Origin: Diprion similis
Taxonomy: Eukaryota > Arthropoda > Insecta > Hymenoptera > Diprionidae
Length of the DNA stretch: 64,000 nt
Direction of reading: 5' to 3'
Assembly (NCBI RefSeq): GCF_021155765.1
Contig: NC_060107.1
Span: 13,502,501 to 13,566,500, forward strand
Part shown: in pieces, positions 12,101 to 27,100 of the stretch
Layout of the letters: each line of letters begins with the position of its first letter
Numbering within the stretch: position 1 is the first letter of the stretch
Notes under the pieces: model-generated
What the model was told of the DNA's origin: nothing
Database searches by the model: none
The model's input: only the letters and a program-made list of their open reading frames with translations
Position numbers and translations under genes: made by a program

Positions 12101-15100
12101 GAGATTTTTTTGTTTTGTAACATTTTATTGAGTTTCAGACCCTCCTGAAAATGCAGAGTAACGATTTCCCTGAAAATACATCGTTATGTTATCGTAACCA
12201 ATTTCAATCTAATCAGTTTTCATTAATTCGTCGAAGCTGAAATATAATATATAATATATTATTTATACGTACAATGATGATTTAATTGCAGCCAAAGTCG
12301 AATTATTGCAAACACGTTATGAACCTCCTACACTTCGACGAATGTCTTTCATTTCAGCCAATTTTCTACGCGTAACTTACTCGCATATGTGTGCAACTTG
12401 TGTTTATTACACCGTGGTGGGTAGTGTTCATTCATAAGTTCATTTTGACTGGCTGCGAAGAAGGAGACGTTATTATTGATTTCGTGAAGAAAACCGAAAT
12501 GATACTGTATGCGTATGCGGGTATTGGAGTTTGACGCTGTATTCGTCAAGAAAGTAGGAATGTATATACGTAGAATATATATTTACTGCCCTTTCATCAT
12601 GAAAACCAGGCGAACATTTTTGTGCGCGGATTCGTATTGACAAGTAATTAAGTTTATTGTTCATGTTTTATTTCGACCGTTCCGATCTCAGAATTCTTAG
12701 AGACAAATATTTATCGCATGAATGCCTTTATATAATGTTTATTTTTACTAATCTTACGCGGATTCCAGGGAAATACGGCAGGCATTAATCCCCTGCACAA
12801 GAAATCTGGAGAAAACTCTACGCAAAACGTAAGGTAAGTCGTATCATAAATTTACAATCGAATATGTGAAATTCGTAGGATTATTCTAAATTTCGATTTA
12901 CTGAATAAAAAATTAAAAAAACAGTCTAATCCTTTGGAGAATTGATTCCTACTACATAATTCGATTAATGCCCGTACATCACTACTGTAATTACTACTGC
13001 AGTAAAACAGGATTTTACGCAATTTGCACTTATTTGACAGAATGTTACATATTTTGGTGAACATTGTTCAACATAAAAGACTACGTTTTAATTATAATGG
13101 ACAAGTAAGAATTTAACTATAAGCCTGATACTTATTACCGCGTACTGTAAATGTATTATTACTATCGTACGTTTGTAAGAGTAAAATGGAAGAATGATGA
13201 GAACTTTTCTTGCAGCTCAAAGGACACGGCTAAGACCAAGTTAGCTGAACCTTCTCAAGAAAAAATGTTGGAAAATGAAACGCCAGCAAGTCCCAGTCCA
13301 ACCGGGAGCCCTGAACACATGCCAAAATCGAGTCCTATTATTATACCTACCGAGCGAAGTGATGAAGCAAGCACCTGTAACTGTGACAGTAAACCTGCCA
13401 GTCCTGATCAATGTGAAAACATACCAGTAACAATCCCAATTATCATTCCCACTGAGCGTAAAGCCGAATGTAAAAATAACCAAAATTCTACGAATCATAA
13501 TTCAAATAACTGTGGGTCGGATAGCAACGATCCTTTCGCTGAGTGGGATATGCTCGAGGAGTCAGAGAATCAAATTAACAAGTCGCGTAGAAACACATGG
13601 CAATCTGTGATTGCGCCAGGAACCGATGTAGCCACTGCTGCGAAATTAGTTTGTGATAATTTACCACAAAAAGTCATTCCGGAGGGTAGACCCCATGTAC
13701 CAATGGCACCTCGCCATATACCAACTGTACCTGCTCCTTCATTGCGAAGAATTATGTCAGCTTTTGATAAGAGTAGGCATGGTAGTACGAGTGTCGGTAC
13801 AATGCACTCTGATAGAAGGTCACAATCCCCGGTAAATGTACCAGAAGTTCGGCTCAAGTCTCCCGATCCAGATATATTATTCCCAAGACTAAAAATTACA
13901 TCGCCGCGCCAGAAAGATAGTGTTAATCAACCAAAATTAAGCCCCAAACCTTCTACACCGTTACTGGTCTCACCGCCGTCGGTACTTACTGAACCACCGC
14001 TTTCTATAGAGGATCTAGCAGAATTACTATGCGAGGAAGGTGATGGCGGAAAAAAAGATCAACAGAACAAAGATATCGCGGTTAACGATGCAAAATCCAA
14101 GACTTCAAAGAACTCTGGGATAGATGATGTTAGTAAGAGTAAAAAGGAAACGTTGGCAAGCAAAAGTCAAAGAAGAAATCTGAAAGATGTCAGCGAAGTA
14201 TCGAAAGTTCCGAATAGTTTCGTGTTGACTCAAGAGGACATAGACAGAGAAAGTGAAAGGAGATGGGAAGAAATAGATAAACATATTGTTAAATTAACTG
14301 CTCGAAGATGCTTACCTAATAAGCATTCAATTTCCTCGCCAAGTTCGAGACCCGAAACTTCCAAAGCTGGTGATACCAAAGTAACACCTTCACCACCTAG
14401 AATATCACAGCCGTTATTATCCCCAGGCCTATTGAGCGCAGATAAGCCTGTCGATCATAGGAATCTTCCACCATCTCCGATGCAAAATACAATTATAGAG
14501 AAGGAAAATGAAAAAGAACACCGCTATGCGGATAATTACGAGCGACACCCGCGGCAATTTAGAGATTTGCATGAGAGAGAATGCGGAGATGACGCTAAAG
14601 ACATGAATATAGTTTCCGGTAATCTGTCTCGACCAACGGAGGAGCAACTAGGAAACATAATATACCCAAATCTTCGGAACAATATCGATGCGGGCTTAAA
14701 GACTGACGAAAGCACAAGGAATGCACCGCTTTACCAGAGACGCAGTCAGTCAAATGTTGTGTCGGCTGACGCGGCGTGTACACTTGGCAGGAATGACGAG
14801 TTCAGACGAGAAAACGTCGACTATTTCAACAGGAACACTGGCACAATGACGAAAAGAAATCCCTTATTACCTTCGCCCATGGTCCCCGAGTTTCCTAACT
14901 CTCCCCAATGGGGTTCGGGGTCAAGTTACAGTGGAAATATTCGTCCCCCACCCGCAACAGCTCCCCCCAATACTTACCAACGTAACCCGAACAGTACAAA
15001 TTTCCATCAAGACATGTGGCAAATGGGGTCAAACTGTCCTCCAGGGATGACCTCCGATTTTCACCAAATGAATGACCCCGAATCTAGAATACCGCAGTTC

Positions 15101-18100
15101 AATCCTCACCCGCCGCCGATCAGACCGATGATCAATCCGGCATCTCGACCGCAGGAAATAAATCGTGGTCTGCATTCCGAAGGCGGATTCAGAGAAGAAA
15201 CGCCCGGCCCAACCTCCGTGATACAGCCCTTGCTTTCACCACCCGCTTTTCCGACTGGGCCGCAATATAGGAATACCAGAATGGAGAACAGGTCCTACGA
15301 CGCGTCGTACGATAGACCATCGGACATTTCTCAACCGCGACACACCTGGGACTCGTCATCGACCAGGGTTAGTGATGTTGGGTATAGAAGGGACGGCGAT
15401 TCCGCTCGCGGCAGGTCCGGAAATGACGGACCAGTCTGCAGGCCAGGAACGCCCGCACCTTACGCCAGGCCAGGCACTTCTTCTCCGCTTTGGAGTCGAG
15501 ACAGAGAACGGAATGACAATGACTGGAACCGACGTGGACGAGGAAGAGAACGTTACTACAATGACAGGGGTGGTAGAGGCGATTCCAGATGCGGGTTCGC
15601 ACGCGATTCTCGAAGAACAGATTGGGAACGTGACGGCCATAATGAGAGGGATAATCGAGTTCGGTTGAACAGGGATAACAGAGTTTCCGAAAGAGATCCT
15701 CGCGTACGAGCCGAGCAGAGACCGCCGAGTCCAGTTATACCCAAAGAGACTGTAACGGCAACAACGGTTAGAGACCCTCGATTGATAAAAGACACTTTCA
15801 ATGTAGTCGATCCGATCACAGACGTCGTGGGATCATCAGGTGACAGAGATCCAAGAAGGCGTATTTCTGAAACAAAGGTAAGCAGAAAGAGCCCGAATGG
15901 AATACAGCCAAGAGGAAAGGAGAAAAATAAGAACCACAAATTGATTGAAGCGAAAAATCGCAGAGAATCTGAAGCTGAAGATAAGGAGAGCGATAAAATG
16001 TCAAAAGATAAATTACACTCTCCGCTTGAATGTCTGTATGGCGTTATTGATACTAAAGCTAAAACTGGACAAGGTTACGGCCTTCAAAAGTTTAAAATTC
16101 CGAAAATCAAACGGCCCGATCCTCCACCTCCTCCATTAAAAACTGAAACTGCTGCCACTGAAGTAAAGGTATCAGAGATCAGTTCTTCTGTAACGCCCGA
16201 ACAGTTACCTGTAACAAGTCAACAAAATGTTAAAGATGAGAAGAATGAGGACGATCAAATTACGCGAAAGGTGAAAGACGAAAGTGGAAGAACGGATGAT
16301 GCGGCAAGCGCATTGACCGTAAATATCTCGAAACCTGAACAACTGGACGATAATAAAGTTCATGATACAATAAATAACAAAGTTGTTTCGCCAATTGCAG
16401 ACGATGGTTGCGACGAAGTGACTACTTCTACTCAAGTAGATCCTTTGATCGATTCTGTCCAACAATTGAACAGTATTGACCCTCCAAAGGAATCAGATAC
16501 TTCTAAACCGAAAGAAGAAGTGACCAAAGAATGGATCGAAGCCTTAATTAGAAAATCCTTTGAATTCGGTCAGGGAAAACAACTTTTTGATCAAGCGAAA
16601 TTATTACACAAACTAGGCGAAGCTCTTCATTCAAAGAAGATGAAAAAGATTAAAAAAATTATCGAGTCAGATTCTGAAAGTAGTAGCTCAAGCACAGAAG
16701 AAGTTGTGGAATCAAGAAAGTTGCAAGTAAGGAAAAAAAGGCGTGTAATTTTTTCAGACAGTTCGGATGAAGAATCATTAGCAGATAGATTGGGTTTGCT
16801 CAAAGATACGATGAATGAACAGAATACCAATGATGCCACAAAAACTACGGACATTGGGCAAGAGAGCAAACTTGATGCTAGCAGTCAAAATGACAATGAC
16901 ACTACATCAGAATCTAAACTCGATATTGTCGAGAAATCGAAAAGTTCCGACGAAGATGAGAAAGTTTCTAATACCACAGCTGCAGTTGAAGAGGTAGCAA
17001 TTTCAACGCCAAAGAAAAAGAGAAGCTATAAAAAACGAGGGAAAGGTTCAAAGAAAAAAGAATCAGCCACCGAAGACCCTGTGGAAAGCAACGTGGCCGA
17101 ATCGGATCTATCGAAAGACGATCCGCTGCCACTTAACGAAAATGACAAAGTTAAGGAAAAGGTGCCTGCAAAAATGAAGAACAAGAGAAGAAATTCTTTG
17201 GAAATGTTGCAAGAGGATATAAGAGAAATGTTTATAAGTGAAGGAGTTGTTACTGCAACTGGACATCGAATGTGCAGATTGATCAAAGAAGGGAACGGCA
17301 ATTTGAACTCTACTGTACAAACGCTTCCGAACAGTTCTAGCGAAGCGACTGACAAGAAAACGCGTAAATCCGGTAGCAAACATAACAATAATTCCGAAAC
17401 TGATGAAATAGATTTTGCTGAACAGTCAAAAGCAAATGATTTCGATCAGAGTAACCGTAGCAAGCATAAAGCTTCTAAATCTTCGCAATCAGAAGGTACC
17501 AAAGGGTCACATCTCGGTTTACAAAAACGAACTTCCAAACGGGTTTCGAAAGTCATTTCAAGACAGTATATAGACTCGTCGGATAGCGCGGACGATGAAC
17601 CACTGATAAACTCGTTAACGCCCTCCGAAAGTCTCAAGTCTCTTTATAGTTTGCAATCAGAAGCAACAACCGTAACAGAGCGAAGCGAATCACCGCAAAA
17701 GTCCGAAGCTTCGCAATCTCTGGACGCAGAAAAGTTTGAGGAATCGCGGGAAGTGATGTTACGACGTAGCAAACGTATCCCGAGAGTAGTAGTTGAAAAA
17801 ACTGAACCTAGTAGAATTGACTCTTCCAAGATAATGTTCGATAGTTCTTCGGATGAAAGTTTTGGCATTGATGTGTCCGACCTGGCTGCAGCAGTCGATA
17901 TATCCCTTCATCCAGAACCTGAATCTCAACATGAGCCCGAGATAGTCGAAAGTCCAAGAGTATCTAGAAGAAAAACTCGCACGCAAACCACTGAAAAGCA
18001 CAATCAGAGATCCAAAAATGACAAGTCAGCCAAAACCACCGAAGACAAAGTTGACGATACAATGTCATTGACTGACGAAGGTAGCGTTTTGTCAGACATC

Positions 18101-21100
18101 TCCATGTCTGGCAGTAGTACATTCAGTAGAAGGAATACCAAAAGTTCGAATATCAAAAATACACCCAAAAGTCAACAAGACACAAACGAAGAATTGCTGA
18201 GCAACATTTTGATTGGGCTAACTGCTAAACCAGCAGTCACAGAGGAAATTGAGAAAGAAAGTGATGCAGATGCAGATGAAGAATTGGATGAAAGTATTGG
18301 TGATACTGAAGGAATCAAAAAAGGTGTCACAAAGCGAAAAAAGAAAAAATTTAATTGGCAATTGGGTATTTTATCTAAGAAAAAAAAGAAAAAGAAGAAA
18401 ACATCCGCTTCGATATCTCCTGGAATTCCAGCATCAGAAGCCGAACTCGGTGACTCTTCTGATCGACTGAAGGAGACAAAAGATATTTCAAGTATCCAAG
18501 CTGATCTTAATGATAAAACTTTGAATATTGTCGAATCTCTTGACTCGTTGCAAGAACCAGGAAGCCCAAATCTATCTCGAAACAATGATGCTTTGGGAAA
18601 TGACGAAGCTACCTTTCAACAAACTGTGCCAGGCACAGACTCTGTCAACTCGAATTCTGAAGTACAAAGGTGCAAAAACATGAATGTTCCAGATATAAAA
18701 CAATGCAAAGATGGCGGTGAACCAGCCGAGATGGAACATACCACCGATAATGAAGCATATGGGATTGACCAAGTCAACACGTTTGAGGATCTAAGTGCTT
18801 CGGAGGCTGAAAAATTACTCGAGCATGCATGGACAGGTCAAGAGAGATATAAGTGTATGTTGTGCACATTTACAGGTAAAAATATTGTTCATCATTATAA
18901 ATTAAATCATCATGAAGATGAAGTTCTGATTTCAAGACTTCCGCAATCCGATGCAAAAGTAGCAATTGAAGAATCGAGTAACAGTGATATGAGAAGAGCT
19001 GGCCCAAAGTCGTGTGGCAATGGAAAGTTTGAGTATAATTGTAGATTCTGCCTTTTTTCTACAACGGATACGAAGGAACTTGCAAAAGAAGCGTTTTACG
19101 AACATTGTACTACTCACACAGGAGAATATAGATTTAAATGTGTCAGCTGCCCATACCAAACTGTTGCCAAATCCTCTCTTAAATCCCATTACTATAAGGT
19201 GTGTCGTAAATTTGCGGACAATGTTTCGGTGGCGATCATTGAAGATAGTATACCCAAGGAAGATGCCGTACACGGTTACATTTGTTCTCTATGCAATTTT
19301 GTACAATTAAAAAAGTGCAACATTGAAAAGCATTTAGTTGTAAAGCATCGTTCCAATTCCACTGCAAAAATTGTTGAAATAAATATGTCAAAAAGAGTTA
19401 ATGCAGTATCTAGTACCAAGATTGACTCCACTGTAACGCACAAGGACAATATAGGGGGAAATGATAATGTATCAGATGCTGAAAAAATCAATATGACAGT
19501 CACAGACGTGTTAGACCAGACAGATGAAATTATAGAAATTATTGAGAATGCAATGGACATACAACAAGTTCCGATAAAAGATACTGATGGCCCAAAAAAA
19601 GTTGCCACAGCTGATGTAAATGCTGAAATAAAAGTTACTGAAGAAAGTAGTTTCGTGCAAGTTCCAACTGATGCTGACAATAGTAAAAAAGCAGTGGATA
19701 ACTCAACAGATGAGAAAGCATTAGCTGTTGAAAAAATTGCAATTAAGGAAAGTACAGAAAACACATCTGTTTTGCCACAACAAGAAAACGAAACATCAAT
19801 TGTTGGTGGAAACTTGAGTGTCTTTGTATGTCCGCCAGAAGTAGCAATTAAAGAGCATGAGATTCAATTAGAGAGGAAAAAAAAGATGCAAGAGATTGTA
19901 GAAAATATTGGGATCAAAGTTAACAAAGATGGATTAAAGAAATCTCTGTCAATAATCGATAAGCTGAAAGTCAAAATGGACACAAATTCTCAAGTAGATA
20001 AGGAACCAAATGCAGTAGTGAGTAACAGCAACGATCCACCTATAAATTTGCCACACAAATCTCAGCCAAGCTCGGATATAAATTTATCTCAATCAAATGT
20101 GGAAGAAAATCTTCGTGATAAGGAACCGTCTCAGTTGAATATAGATGAAAATTCCTTTAATCAAATAACGCTTGTACCTGATTCAAATTTGAACATCTCA
20201 ACAAATTGCGAAAAAGGCTTGGGTCTTCAAGACAACTCGAATGATTCAAACAATTCAGAATCAAAGCCAAAAGATCCGCTGGTATCCTTTGACGATACGT
20301 TGCCAAATTTTGGCAGTGATACAGAGACAAGTGACGTCGAAATGACAAATACATTTGAACATTTTGAGTCAGATTCCAGTAACGAACAGTCAGAGAATCA
20401 AATACCCCAAGATGTCAACTCGTTACTGAAGGAAACTGCAACTGATAATAATGCTTCTGCTAGAGGTCTCATGGCCATAACAATCCAGAGACTTGCAGCT
20501 CAGCTACAGAGTGCAAAGACTGGTATGTCTAGTCAAGCTATAGATGATGAGCAGATGAACGTTGATCAGGCGGATGATGAAAAAATTATTCCCGAAGCAC
20601 CTGATGTTGTACCATTATCCAGTATTAAACAATTGTGGAATAACCAGTTTACCAAGCCTAAAGAAGCCAGACTCGAACAGTCAGATGACTCGAACCCACC
20701 AAAGACTTTGATTAGGATACGACGGCTGAGCGGTGACAAACTTTCAGTGCCTTCAAATCCAGTCGAACCTCAGGAAGAAAATCAATTATCCAGCACTGGT
20801 ACGAATATAAAAGTCCATTGTTATAGAATTTTTTTACAGCCAAATTAATTTTTTTGTATGAATAGCACTATGAATATATTACGTCAATTTTTCTGTGTAT
20901 TTTATGATACCGTTTCATAATCCCACAATGTTTCACACCAGAAGGAAGTGCTTCAGACTTGGGAGCGGATGTTCTGCAGACAGACACAGAAGAAGAATGC
21001 TCGTTTTTAAGAATAGAAAATGTTGTCAGCCTTGCCCCAATGGGGGATGATGCAGAGGATGAAAGTTCTATAGTAAGTTATCCCTGCAATATCACGTTTG

Positions 21101-24100
21101 TAATATCAAATTGTTTTTAATCTCAATTATTTTTCCACGCACATTGTTTGGCGAATAACTAGAAGTTGAAACTGCTATGCACAATATTCAGTGAAATAGA
21201 CTGCTCAATAGCTGTTGAAGCCTTGCCGCTTATTAGTTGTACATAATTTATATTGTCGAAATTGTTTTAGTCAGCTAAAATCTTCATTTCTATGTTTTAT
21301 TCAGATCAGCGATATAAGAAAAGCTGTTGAAACGTCGCCCGTGAAACCTCGGATATCAATATTAAAGAAGAGCCCAATTATTCTACAGAAAGTGGGAAAT
21401 AGATCTGTTTTAAATCAACGGCTTATGAGCAGTATGAGCAACACTGGAGAACCCTTAAAAATAATTCCCCTGAAAAGTCTCCCATCTACATCTCAAACTT
21501 CGAACAAGCAAGTCGTAGCCAATATTGTGCCAGTACAATCCACTTCAAAACTTCAAACCGGTACGCACCTAAAGAAGTCGGTTTTTATGCCAAAAATTGT
21601 GAAAACAACTGGCACAGCCACAATAGCCACACAAGTAAAACCAGCTGGAAGTGTTCAACTCCCTGCGAAACCAAATTACAAAATAATCAAGCTCACAAGA
21701 ACAGCAACATTGCTCAAGCACAAGGAATGCGTTGCGCAATCAATTGCTATAAAACTTAAATCACCAGAAGCTTATCAGTTGATGTTGACTCCTGCGAAAT
21801 TGTGTCACATGTTCAAGTGTATGGCACGTGACTGCAGTTATACAACAAGCTCGTTAGAGTATTTCAAAAAGCATTGCAACGAACATGAGAGTGTCTGTAT
21901 CAAAGAAAAGGCGCCACGACCTTTTGGATGTCAAAACTGCGCTTATTGTTGCACAGTTTTAGATGATTGGGAGGCAATGGAAACGCACTTGATGAATCGA
22001 CATGCACACTGCCGATATCAATGCAGATTTTGCTTCTACAGAGCTGTAACTCAATCTTATGTAGAGCTACATCAGGTACGATGTCGTATTATTAGAAGTT
22101 ACCCATAGAGATAGGTGTACATCATTCACTATATTGACTTACAACTTGATGTGGTTTTCAGGCCGTCAGTCATCCAGGTCAGGTTATAACTGTGTTGCAA
22201 GGCAAGGCAATTCACGATAAAATTCCTGATGAACGTATGGATCGTAACGAGTGTGTAAAACCATTCATATGCCAACAAGGTGAATTATCCTATTTATAGT
22301 TTATATGCAACTTGCAGAAATACCTAGAAAGCACCCAAGTATCAAATATTCTTTCTTTAGAATAGACAGCACTTAAGTGATAATTTCGAATTGCAGAATG
22401 TTGGAAGAGTTTTTACATTCCCGAGAAGTTTGTTTCACATTTGAAAACAAAACATGGTCCACTACTCTCGATATACAAGTGCCACTTGTGTGCTCAAACA
22501 AGTTTGAAACCAGAGCAGCTTGTGTCGGTAAGATTTTCTGATGACATGCTGAGTCATTTACTTACTGTTATTTTCAACTGTTATTATCTATTTTACCTAA
22601 TATTCGTATTCCACAGCACTACAAAATCCATGGAATATACAAATATCAATGCATGTACTGTGTCAATGGGTCTGACATGTTGTGGGAGCTACATAATCAT
22701 CTTAGCAACGTTCACTGTAATCTACCACCACATGTTATTGAAAGAAACCTTATGCCACAGGTAAATTGATTTAAAAAAATGTAAGAATCATAATCGCGGA
22801 CATTTGTTAACTTAAGCTTAAGATTATCACCAAATCTTGGTAATATTTGCTATTGCGACAAGTAAAGATTCGTTGGATTTTGTAAAATAAGTCTGTTTTC
22901 TATTCTCAACAGGTATCAAAGGAACAGAATGTGATCGATCAATTGACTGTAAAAAACGTCGAAGACGATTTCAAGTTTACAGATCTTGTTACCAACATTA
23001 AAGAAATCCCTGAGGAATGTTGGCAACTCGCAAAACCTCAATCTCAATACAATGACCCAAGTACTTCAAAAAATTCCAGTGGCACATCGCCGAACGAGAT
23101 ATTCCTAAGCAGCCCAGACAAAGGTGGCAAAATAAGCTTATTAAAGAGAAATCTGTTTTCTGAAATTTCTGAGAGTGGTGAAACCCAGAATAACGCTGCA
23201 GGAACACTAGCTATGTCACGTTACACTATACAGCACTCCAATGAGGATGAAAGTCTTGACAATAGGATATCTATTCCTGAGGTAGACGACTCGAACGAGT
23301 ATTGTGTACCGCTAGATATAGAACTTCTACCAGATAAATTACACGTTGAGAAATCAATCGGCAATCCGTCCTTAAGGGAATCCCAGGAGTACAGGCTCAA
23401 ACCTTGTTTATCATTTGAATATTCTGCCGATAATAACAGCGACGGCCGTTCAGATGTTGGTAACTTGCAAAAGTCACTTCAGGATTCTGATTATAGAAAA
23501 ACACTATTAGCTGTTGAAAATGCTGCAGATCCATTGAGTTTGAACAAATATTCAAATTCCGTCGAACAATTAGTTGGAGATAAGGGTGTCGAAGGGTCTG
23601 ACAGCTTGAAGAATTTCCCGAATGACGGATATTCTGATTCACCACTAATAGCTGTAGATTCAACTGGAAAGAAAGCAGAACTCTCAGATGATAGCGATAT
23701 AGAAATATTGGAAGACAGCACACAGACTGTAACAAAATCCAGCACACCCGAAATCAAAATGACTGAGAATGCTGAAACAAATTCTCAGATATCAATGAGT
23801 ACTGCAACAACTAGCCATAAAACTGAGGAAACACAATCTGTTACGGCAAGCAATAGCAGCGATGCAAATCTGAACGTTATTTCGAATACCAACTTTGAAA
23901 CAACTTCCAACGCAGTTAGGCAACTGCTTACTTTAGATGATATAAAAGATACAGGGTTTACCGGCACTGACTTGTACAAATGTGGAAACTATAATTGTAG
24001 TTTCAATTCGGATACACCAGAGCTGTTGAAATGCCACCTATCAAGTTGCACAGCCGACAACGACATTAAATCCCTAATTTGTGCTCACTGTAAGAAACGT

Positions 24101-27100
24101 TTTGTTAAAGTGGGATTTTTGCTGGAACATTTGAAGACACACGGCCTCAAACGCTTTGGATGCTCATTGTGTCCAATGAGGTGCACATTGCCTTATCAAG
24201 CTATGTCTCACATGAAGTCTAAACATAAATTCGCTTCTAACAAATTAGTGCCTGCAGACCCCAAGAACCCATCAACCGATGGCCTCTTTGTGGTTCAGCC
24301 AATAGTTAGTATGAATGTAATCCAAGAGTTTGTTAATTCGTGTTTGAAAAATACATTTGATTGTAAAATACGTGTCATTATATTTCAGCGTGGAGCGATA
24401 GAGAGAGGAAGGGGGAAAAAACGAACACCCACAAAAGTGTCGGATAAGGAAAATGAGAAATCCATAGATGTTGAAAAACTATCCTTCAGTCCTGATGAAA
24501 TAGAGTCTCTGCCGCGCCAAGCTATTTATAATCGAGAAGTGATGTGCGCAGTTTGTCCATACAAAACCAAAGTAAGAACAAACATGATTCGACATCTGCA
24601 ACTTCATGCTAAGGATGAAAGTGTACCTGAATCTGGTCCTGTGAATCCAGTGCCATGTTTGGACAAGAAGGAAAGAATGTTTGACAAGATGGTCAACTTG
24701 GCTAGCAGTTCTCATCAAAACGGGCGAATGGGCAACAAATCTCGTGACGTGAGCAAAGAGAACACCGATGATGCATCTTTGCCTCAATTTGTACCAGAAC
24801 ACAAAAGGTATGTTTCTTCACTGCCATTATCGAAATTGATATTGCAGTATTAGTTCTGGCATGTGCACCGCAAGGTTTTTTCCACGGTCTGCTTTGGAGG
24901 GATCTTGTTACACTAAGAATCTACAAGAAGTCGCACTTTGATAAATGCTCCGTTTAACTGGAAAAGCGGCATTTTTGGAGTAAGGTGTTTTCCCAGTATT
25001 ACGTCTAAAGTAGCTATTTGCCAGGACTGTTGAAATTCGAATGCATGTCGGCGTCACCACGATTACCTAAATTTAAATTTCACCCTAGATATGTGTGCGG
25101 TGTTGCCGAATGCAATTACCTGACAGTTGACGACACGATGTTACGCTGTCATCTCAAAGCCCTACATTCAGACGAACCATATTTCCGCTGCCCTCACTGC
25201 TCATCACCCCAGCCGGGACAAGAGACCCAAAACATAGGGATAGACAAGATGGGGATTCACTTGAAAATGCACGACACTAGATTATATAAATGCTCTCATT
25301 GTAATCACCACCATTATCACAGGTTTGTACTGTGTGGCAAATTTGACTCAGTTCATGCTTGCTTATCTGGATGTTTCGCAAAGAAATATATGTCAAATTT
25401 ATATTGTGGATTGTCAGGTTATTATCTCTGAAGATCACTTGACGCAAATGGCATGTTATTACAAACGTCTTGCTGACGTATATTTCGCTACATGGGTCCT
25501 TGGAAACCTATCTCAATCCCTCCAGACACAGATAAATTTGTCAGATGTTTCAACAACTTTGAATTCTGAATAATCAAATTTTATGTTGTGTAATAGTTTC
25601 AAATTTGTAAACAGGCATGTCGTGGAGAGACATCTTACAGACAAGCACGGGGATAAACGGCCATTCGTGAAAGTAATCAGAGAACCGGAAAGCATTGAAA
25701 CTACGCAAAACATACAGGATGAAATAGAAGATGAAGGTCCAGATCGCGACGGTAACCACTGGAAGTGCAACTTGTGCGATTACAAGTGCATGTATAAAAA
25801 TGAGATGATTTCACACGCGTCGACAGAACATGAAGAACGGTCTCAGTTTAAATGCAGGGAGTGCAGTTACAAGACAACTGGGAAAATTAATATTGAACAA
25901 CACTTTATTTCGAGACATCCCGAAGAGCCTCAAATAAAATATGATATGACCTACCAGAAAATTAAAGGTAGTCTGAAAAAAATCGGGGAGATGACAGATC
26001 AAGGCTCAACTGACGAACCATTTGACACAACACCGCTGTGGAGGCGCGACATGCCCAGAATAAGACACATCCGTGGTATTCTTCTAGAGGAAGAAGAAGC
26101 TGCAGCTGCAACTGATTCTCCTATCAAAGGTACCAAGCGTAAGAGCGAAGGAAGCGATGTTACAGGCAAACAGGCAAAGTTTAAACCCAGTAAAACGACG
26201 CCCGGTGAAGTAGGAAAATCTAGCGATGAAAAAGTAAAAATAATGACAGTCAAAACCACTGAAATAAAGAAAGGAACTGAACCAAATAGCCCAATTAACG
26301 AACGAGTGAGCAAGATTCGTGCTGTGGATAAATTACGATTGTTAGATAAAACTGAAGATGATAAACTACACGAGACCTTGGAAAATCCGGTGACTGACAC
26401 TAGCATTTCTGAAGACTTTAGCGAATTAAGCGACTCTGAAATGGGACAGTTTGGCCCTTACGGAAAACCTAATGGCACTTTGTACGTGTGCACACTCTGC
26501 GAATATTTTGAGACGAGATATAAGCATGATTTAAGGGATCATCTCTACCGAGAATTGAAGTACAAAAAGTAAGTAACATTAAATATCTTGTTATCCAACT
26601 AATAAATCAATTTACAATATAAAGTATTGAACAATGCTGATGGAAATGAAGAGTCTTCAACATAACGTAATTCTTACAGGTGGCATTGCAGAGCTTGTGG
26701 ATTTTTATCTGTGAATCGTCATACGTTAGTGAAACATTTTACTAAACAACATCCTGGCGAAGAGCCAGCTCATGAAATGCTTACTCCCGATAATTCGATT
26801 GAGGAGTGGGTGAGTGTAAAAGTTACTTGTAGCCCGTCTTTTTTTTTCTTTGTATACTCACAATTTCTTAGGAAAGTTACGTTCAAAATGAAAAAGTTTA
26901 TTGATAGATCATTCAAAAATTATGAAAAAAAATTCTATATTTCAATGCATATCGCGAGGAGATCCTGACTAAATCCTTTTACAGCAGCTTGTTAGAAATA
27001 TTTATCAATACGTCATAATTTATACTTTCCAGGTAACAACTTTATTGCAAAGACAGACAAGTATTATTAAAGGATTAACAAAAAAAACTAGTTCAAAAGT

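Noticed and set aside
13241-20354. Many antisense and out-of-frame open frames over the big exon
   Set aside because: All are shadows of the long plus-strand coding exon.
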